From Amorphochlora amoebiformis (lineage: Eukaryota; Cercozoa; Chlorarachniophyceae), in assembly GCA_054601695.1 (NCBI GenBank), contig BAAHQB010000014.1, forward strand, positions 1 through 64,000: DNA of 64,000 bases, written 5' to 3'. The stretch's first letter is position 1; each line of letters starts with the position of its first letter. This document shows, in pieces, positions 36,354-64,000 of this stretch. The notes under the pieces are model-generated. The model did no database searches and was not told the origin of the DNA. It saw nothing but the letters and a program-made list of their open reading frames with translations. The translations under genes were made by a program, and so were the position numbers.

Positions 36354-36469
36354 TTCATAAACATAATATACATATAAGTACACATAAAACAACATAATAT
36401 ATAGTCACACATCGTAGTATGTTTTAACGTATTTCGTGTATGTATGTACATTTATAGGAGATAAAATGA

Positions 36470-36650
36470 TGTGACTACACGTGAAAGAATATATGTCAAC
36501 ATTCGCTACACGTAAAAGAATATATGTCAACATTCGCAACACGTGAAAGAATATATGTCAACATTCGCAACACGTGAAAGAATATATGTCAACATTCGCA
36601 ACACGTGAAAGAATATATGTCAACATTCGCAACTTGAAAATGTTGAAAAC
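36470..36650 (+). repeat. 34-bp minisatellite (ACACGTGAAAGAATATATGT)
   Basis: About five near-identical units lie just beyond the gene D stop. No coding is seen. Confidence 0.9.
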
Positions 36651-36696
36651 GATGAACCGTTTGGTATCTGTACATGCATGTCTAGATGTGGCAAGC

Positions 36697-40731
<4,035 letters not shown>

Positions 40732-41239
40732 CGGGATAATCTCGAATCTAGCTATTGTTCAGACTAACCAAACACCAGCCGATACCGGAGGTTGTCAGGT
40801 TGCGGCAAATACGCTGGGTATGTGTTAGAGGTGCTTGGGAAACGTTGTATCGAAGAAGACACACGTCGTTGAGTCCGTGGGCGCGGAGTTGACTGCGAAT
40901 TGCTCCCCTTCTGACAAAAAAGGGTTGGTCCGCATAGCCTGAGGGCGCGCACGCAGATCACGCGTGCAGGGGGGTACTCTCTCAAACCGGGACAATAAAA
41001 GGCGCTATTGCCCAAATCAAACATGAATTTTGGGCGATTTCTTCGAATTTGCTTCTCTTGTTGGAACCGTGACCTTGCGTCTGATCACGGTGCAGGATGG
41101 ATGGTTTTAGTCTATTCCACACTTTCCTTCGTTCCTTCTTTACGTTCTTAAAATAGAACATCGAGGAAATCAGCGCTCTTTTGAATGCGTTTTTCTACCC
41201 AATACACGTGCAATGACACGTGCTCAACAGAGACGGATA

Positions 41240-41385
41240 TTACGAAACCCACCTTTCCAACCCCCCCGAAAATCCAGCTTCAATGGGCTCCGTTTTAGAA
41301 AATCCAGCTTCATTGGGCTCCGTTTTAGAAAATCCAGCCCGGTTAGAAAATCCAGCTCCATTGGGCTCCGTTTTAGTTGTGCGAT
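41240..41385 (+). repeat. 29-bp repeat (AAAATCCAGCTTCATTGGGC) upstream of gene D
   Basis: Three full units and one partial unit lie about 500 bases upstream of the gene D ATG. On the plus strand they encode RKSSF(I/N)GLRF repeats in a 65-codon frame from 41213. Its reality as a protein is unproven. Confidence 0.7.
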
Positions 41386-41559
41386 GAGGCCCTCATGTTT
41401 GAGAGCGTGACGTTCGAGGTTGCTCGTTCAATGCTCGAATTCGAATTTTGATTGAGCGTTGATGGTGGATGTGATGTTCTCGCTTGTCGTCTTGCCCTTA
41501 TACATTTTACGTGTGTATATGAAATAATAAATATGTGTTGAATACACATGCAATATATA

Positions 41560-42335
<776 letters not shown>

Positions 42336-42486
42336 TATATATGTAATTAACTATCAATAATATCGTATCAAGTTATAAATATATTCAACCGTAGTACAGT
42401 ACTGCGTCTGGACATTACATCATAATTTTAAAATTTACAGACTGTGTCACTGCGCGTGACAAGCCGTTCTAGTGTAACACTGGTCC

Positions 42487-43488
42487 TCATATTTTCTTCT
42501 TCTTGCGCATTCGGTCTAATATCGACTCCTCATAACTCCCCAGATCATTGCCAGCTGTAACCCCACCCGAATCCACGTTGCCCAGACCGGTGCCAAGGAA
42601 GTCATAAGGGTTGGTCTTTGAAGTGGATGTGGGCGTGTCAAATGCATATGGGTTTGAGGGGTTGGAGTATGGGTTTTTCATATCCGGGGATTCGATATCG
42701 GTCAAATTGCCACCATTGCTTCTAGATCTAGCAATGCTGCTTGCACCGATGATTTTTACTTTGAAGGCGCGTGAGACGCTTGTATTCTCCCCGAGGAAGG
42801 CGTCCTCAGCCGTGCGATTGCGTCGGAAAGTGATGATTGCTAGCCGCTTTCCCCCCATCGTGAGCCCAACAATCTCCCCATACTTTTCAAAATGGCTCGC
42901 CAGAGTGTCGCGAGTATGAGTGTCGCCCTTGGCCCACTTGACCCTGATTTGCCCTTGGTCTCTACTCAGACCCCTCGAGTCACCCAATCCTGGACCTGGT
43001 CTTCCCCTCTCTTGTATCTCGCGTCCTCCACCTCGGTTAACATTTTGCCTGAGCGCTTCCTTGGCCTCATTCTCCTGCAGTTCTTCCGCAAGGAGTTCTT
43101 CGAGGATACGCTTGTTTCGTTTGCGTTTCTCAACCTCATCGTCTCTCTTCCGCTTGGCCCGTTTGCGGTCGACGGCCTCCTTCTCGCGTTGCTCGAGCTT
43201 GGCGCGCATAGCGCGAATCTCGGCGTTGGCAGCCTCCCACTTTAGCTTTTGCTCCTGGGCCACTCGCAGCTCAGCATCGTATTTCCTCTTGGCTTCGGGG
43301 TCGATCAGAAGCTCGTACGCCTTGACGAGGTTGTCGAACACCTCAGCGGCGTTCGGGTCGTCTGGGTTGCGATCCGGGTGGCATTTGAGGGCCTTTTTTC
43401 GGTATGCCTTGCGGATTTCTTTTTGAGTGGCTTCGGAAGTGACACCGATCAGCCCGTAGAGGTCGACTACGTCCTTTCCACCCGGCAT
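42487..43488 (-). CDS. Gene E: DNAJC17-like J-domain plus RRM protein
   Basis: A single uninterrupted frame of 333 aa. Residues 8-73 form a J domain with the HPD motif at 37-39 (KCHPDRNPDD). Residues 75-145 are a charged coiled-coil helix. Residues about 178-247 form an RRM-like domain (QIRVKWAKGDTHTRDTL to FKVKIIGA). The C-terminus holds NPY repeats and a basic KKKK tail. J domain, coiled coil, then RRM is the order of DNAJC17 and fission yeast Cwf23, which act with spliceosomal complexes. The HPD motif should stimulate Hsp70 ATPase. The start is the first ATG, placed just before the J domain as usual. It is the only intronless gene among its neighbours. It is divergent from gene F with 200 bases between start codons. 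Confidence 0.9.
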   Translation of the reverse strand: MPGGKDVVDLYGLIGVTSEATQKEIRKAYRKKALKCHPDRNPDDPNAAEVFDNLVKAYELLIDPEAKRKYDAELRVAQEQKLKWEAANAEIRAMRAKLEQREKEAVDRKRAKRKRDDEVEKRKRNKRILEELLAEELQENEAKEALRQNVNRGGGREIQERGRPGPGLGDSRGLSRDQGQIRVKWAKGDTHTRDTLASHFEKYGEIVGLTMGGKRLAIITFRRNRTAEDAFLGENTSVSRAFKVKIIGASSIARSRSNGGNLTDIESPDMKNPYSNPSNPYAFDTPTSTSKTNPYDFLGTGLGNVDSGGVTAGNDLGSYEESILDRMRKKKKI

Positions 43489-43688
43489 GCTGCCTCAGGC
43501 CCTCCTTGGGACTCCAAAATGGCTCCCGGAGATGATGGGGAGACTTCAGAGATACTCCGGAGAGGCACTGATTCAGAGATGATTCGGAGATGCCCAGAGA
43601 TGCTTCGGAGGCGCTGGAATATTTTTAAATATCAATACCCGTTATCCCCGGCTGTAACCTTCTCAGCCGATTACCGTCCCTGTCAAAC
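43489..43688. promoter_or_regulatory. Putative bidirectional promoter, genes E and F
   Basis: Two hundred unique, GC-balanced bases lie between the ATG of gene E and that of gene F. GAGATGNTTCGGAG-type words repeat four times (43530-43610). There is no TATA box at a clear position. Confidence 0.4.
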
Positions 43689-46445
<2,757 letters not shown>

Positions 46446-46699
46446 CCTTACCTTCACGTCAAGGACAACTAACATTCCTGTTCAGGATAACTACCTTTCT
46501 TATGCCACAATTACGTATTATTACGTAATATTCATTCGAATGTAACCTCACCTAAAGCATATTAGCACTAAATAGCCAAAAAGCAAAGTTCGAATGCAAG
46601 GTCGTCAAGTTACGAATATTAGCGCACACTAAATAGCCGAAACAAATCTCTATCTATCCGACTCTTGGATTCTTACCATACCATACCATCTGCGCAAAC

Positions 46700-46718
46700 G
46701 TACACTGTTAATATGTCG

Positions 46719-46778
<60 letters not shown>

Positions 46779-46867
46779 ACTACAAATACACTTGCATAAT
46801 TACATAATATATTACTTTATTAAAACTTATTTTAAATACAATATATATATATATATATACACATATG

Positions 46868-46900
<33 letters not shown>

Positions 46901-46972
46901 GTATAGAAATATATGGTATTATATATATATGATACACATTTATTTGTACTTCATATATACATATGTACACCC

Positions 46973-47017
<45 letters not shown>

Positions 47018-47088
47018 CATGTATATATATATATATAATATATAATATATATATTATATAGATATATATATATATGTATGTATAGGTA

Positions 47089-47151
<63 letters not shown>

Positions 47152-47158
47152 TGGAAAT

Positions 47159-47204
<46 letters not shown>

Positions 47205-47250
47205 TTATTTATTTATAAATATAATATATATAGATTTTAGTCTAAAAATA

Positions 47251-47291
<41 letters not shown>

Positions 47292-47307
47292 ATATATATT
47301 ATATAGG

Positions 47308-47372
<65 letters not shown>

Positions 47373-47390
47373 ATGTTATATGTACAATAT
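46700..47390. repeat. (TA)n block between genes F and H
   Basis: Alternating TA microsatellites with short AT-rich interruptions. No exon or RNA gene is recognised in 46446-47557. Confidence 0.9.
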
Positions 47391-47557
47391 TAATATTATT
47401 TCTAGTTCCAACAATTTAAATAAATATTACCATATTATATTTGGGAAAGGTTAAGTATAACAATAATTTTATTAATTTGAAAGAGCAGTAAGAAGAATAT
47501 GTAATCATTTATTACAATGGACTCTGACGGTAATAAGTAATACTATAATATTCATAA

Positions 47558-47871
47558 TTAAGCGATGTAAAGAGTGTGATGACAGATAGAGTGATTCGAA
47601 TTCCCAGTGGCAGCAAGGAGGTTATTAAGGTAGCTCGAGGTCATGTGCACCCTCAGGTCCAAGGCAACGTTCTCCAAGGCCAACTCGAAGGCAATGTTCC
47701 TGGCAACTTCCGCTGCTCGAAGGTGACGCATTAGTTTTGTTATTATTAAGGTCGTTACTTTGTAAGGGTCTCTGCAAGTGTAGTAATCAGGCCCGTTTAC
47801 GGTGTTGTGGATGGCGTGAGTTGAAGTGGTAGAATCTACTACACCTATTAATACGCCAAACCAACCAGGGA
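47558..47871 (-). CDS. Gene H: uncharacterised terminal exon
   Basis: On the minus strand an open frame runs from a possible acceptor AATAG (47872-47876) to a TAA at 47560-47558. It is about 104 codons and contains VNGPDYYTCRDPYKV, then helical RAAEVARNIAFELALENVA and YLNNLLAATGNS. Composition and regular hydrophobic spacing look like real protein, but no family is recognised. An ATG at 47731 would give 57 aa. Upstream exons, if any, were not found before gene G. The antisense plus-strand frame (47580-47735, 51 codons) is the alternative reading. Confidence 0.45.
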
Positions 47872-47901
47872 CACAGTAAGAATCTCACTTTTTATATTTA
47901 T

Positions 47902-47940
<39 letters not shown>

Positions 47941-48459
47941 ACATATATATATATATATATGTATATATAATGATTAAATTGTGTATATAATTATATTTTT
48001 GTACAATAATATAATATATCTGTAGATATATTAATATGCATCAACATTATCGTTAGTGAGAGAGTCTCTCGAGGTGCCACGGCATTCATGTCGAGGGTGA
48101 TGGGACCTCAATCAATTAAATTTATTTCACTTGAAATAAATGCATATTTGTTTCCCAGTCTTTTAGTCTTCAGATGATCGGATTATTTCTTACTAATCTG
48201 TAACGATCTCTAGAAACTAGGAGGCTAATCAGCGTAATACCACTTTCTTTACTTTTAAAATAAGGAGGATAATCAGCGTAATAGTACTTTGTTCACTTTT
48301 AGAATAATACTTAGTAGTTTCATTTCATTCTGGTTTTGGTATTTTTTCACTGACTGTGATAAGATCAGTACAAGTAAACAAGCACTCTCCGATCTGCCTG
48401 CACGGGTTGTTTCACCGTTCGATCCATCCCCTCCCTGGTCTCGACTCAGGTCTGCTTGA

Positions 48460-48670
48460 GCGTGCGTAGTCTCAATTATGTAGTCTCGACTGCAGTCTCG
48501 AGTGTAGTCTCGAGTGCAGTCTCGAGTCTAGTCTCGAGTCTACTCTCGAGTCTAATCTCGAGTGCAGTCTCGAGTCTAGTCTGAAATGTAGCCTCAAGTC
48601 TAGTCTCATGTCCAATCTCGTGTCTGTAGTCTCGAGTCTAATCTCAAGTCTTGTCTCGAGAGTGAGTCAG
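48460..48670 (+). repeat. TCTCGAGT repeats upstream of gene G
   Basis: About 18 degenerate units of AGTCTCGAGTCT lie 100-300 bases before the gene G start. CTCGAG is palindromic, so the block is rich in inverted repeats. It could be a promoter-proximal element or simply a short tandem repeat. Confidence 0.75.
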
Positions 48671-48758
48671 TCCATATCCTTCCATTGCTTACATCACCTT
48701 TCGTTTCCTTTGATCCTCCCCATTATTTACTATTGTTGTGGTTCCACCACCAGGCACA

Positions 48759-51072
<2,314 letters not shown>

Positions 51073-51878
51073 GTCAGCTAGTGTAGGAAATGCCTAGATC
51101 TCAACATACAACTCTAGATCTCCTCTAATCCGTGATCGCGACCCTCTAGACCCTAAAAAACTTGAGTTGAGGCTAGTACGTACTAAGTTTTATCGATCCG
51201 CGACTTCGTGGTTAAGAGTTTCGATAAAGTTTAGTCACTGAGTATTAATACCGTGAGCGTAGTGCATTTAATTTTAGAATTTTTCATAATCATGATAAAT
51301 GTCACTGTACTGAAGTTTCCATCGACTAGATCTTGACTAGATTCATACGTACATGCAGTGATCTAGGTGATATGGTGCGACTGCCTAGCTACCAGTAGTA
51401 GTGGATGTCACGTGACATAATCGAAAGCTCAGGATAGTAAGTAGATAATATATATATATATATCTGTTCACATATCTAGATGTATATATATATATATATA
51501 TATCGACGTCGTACATTGAAGTATATCCAGTATATAAATAAGTCAGTATATTCACATGCTGGGTTCTAGGAATTGTTCTATGCCTGATCATCATTAAAAT
51601 CTTGCATCATTTACGGTGTACAGTATGACTCACTCCACTAGTCGTCGATCATCTAGATCATGCATGGCGGCGTATGATTTTTTTTAATTTAACTAGCTAG
51701 ATTAATGCATTTCGTCACAAAGTTTGATGATGACGTCTAGACGGTGCGTAGTCTTTGCATGCATATTGTTGGCGCGTCACGTTTGTACTAAATTTGACTA
51801 GTTTCACAACTAATTCTAGTAACTTTGTCTTGACAGCTAGACTTTACTAGTTTAGAGCTTAATGATCTAGTCAGAGTC
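51073..51878. other. CTAG-rich spacer between convergent genes G and PPOX
   Basis: Unique sequence with many CTAG words (AACTAGCTAGATT, CATCTAGATCATG) and only short TA runs at 51450-51505. It holds the 3' ends of both genes. No additional gene is recognised. Confidence 0.7.

Positions 51879-64000
<12,122 letters not shown>

Overview
This is the left end of a nuclear chromosome of an intron-rich eukaryote. The + strand opens with a subtelomeric tandem repeat carrying CCCTAA (TTAGGG-type) telomeric DNA oriented as at a left chromosome end. The rest is a gene-dense region in which almost every intron is filled with (TA)n microsatellites and short tandem arrays. No ORF longer than about 420 codons survives because most genes are cut into exons of 18-200 bases, and most long ORFs are (TA)n tracts read as Ile-Tyr repeats. 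The rightmost gene is a plant/plastid-type protoporphyrinogen oxidase whose first visible codons form a hydrophobic leader, so the organism is probably an alga, perhaps one with a complex plastid. The lineage cannot be fixed from this window.

Layout: 1-3445 subtelomeric repeats and telomeric arrays. Gene A (minus, about 11458-3756): ankyrin-repeat protein. Gene B (plus, 11579-26866): 16-exon protein with DEP-like, PH and three cyclic-nucleotide-binding domains. 26867-29660: AT-rich DNA, then a CTAG-rich intergenic island between convergent 3' ends. Gene C (minus, 5' end unresolved to 29820): C2H2 zinc-finger protein. Gene D (minus, 40731-36697): low-complexity protein. Gene E (minus, 43488-42487): intronless DNAJC17-like J-domain/RRM protein. 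Gene F (plus, 43689-46445): small multi-pass membrane protein divergent from E. Gene H (minus, about 47871-47558): an uncharacterised exon. Gene G (plus, 48759-51072): secretory CAP10/GT90 glycosyltransferase. 51073-51878: second CTAG-rich convergent spacer. PPOX (minus, >64000 to 51879): 26 exons in the window.

The gene models were built by hand from GT(GC)-AG boundaries, reading-phase continuity and protein-family resemblance. Summed exons give whole codons for B (1085 aa), D (300 aa), F (116 aa), G (448 aa) and the visible part of PPOX (625 aa).

The most unusual pattern is genome-wide here: many intronic minisatellites are tandem copies of the adjacent splice junction itself. The repeat unit holds the 3' splice site plus the first exon bases, or the last exon bases plus the 5' splice site, and the array abuts the functional junction. 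I count more than a dozen such arrays in six genes on both strands.
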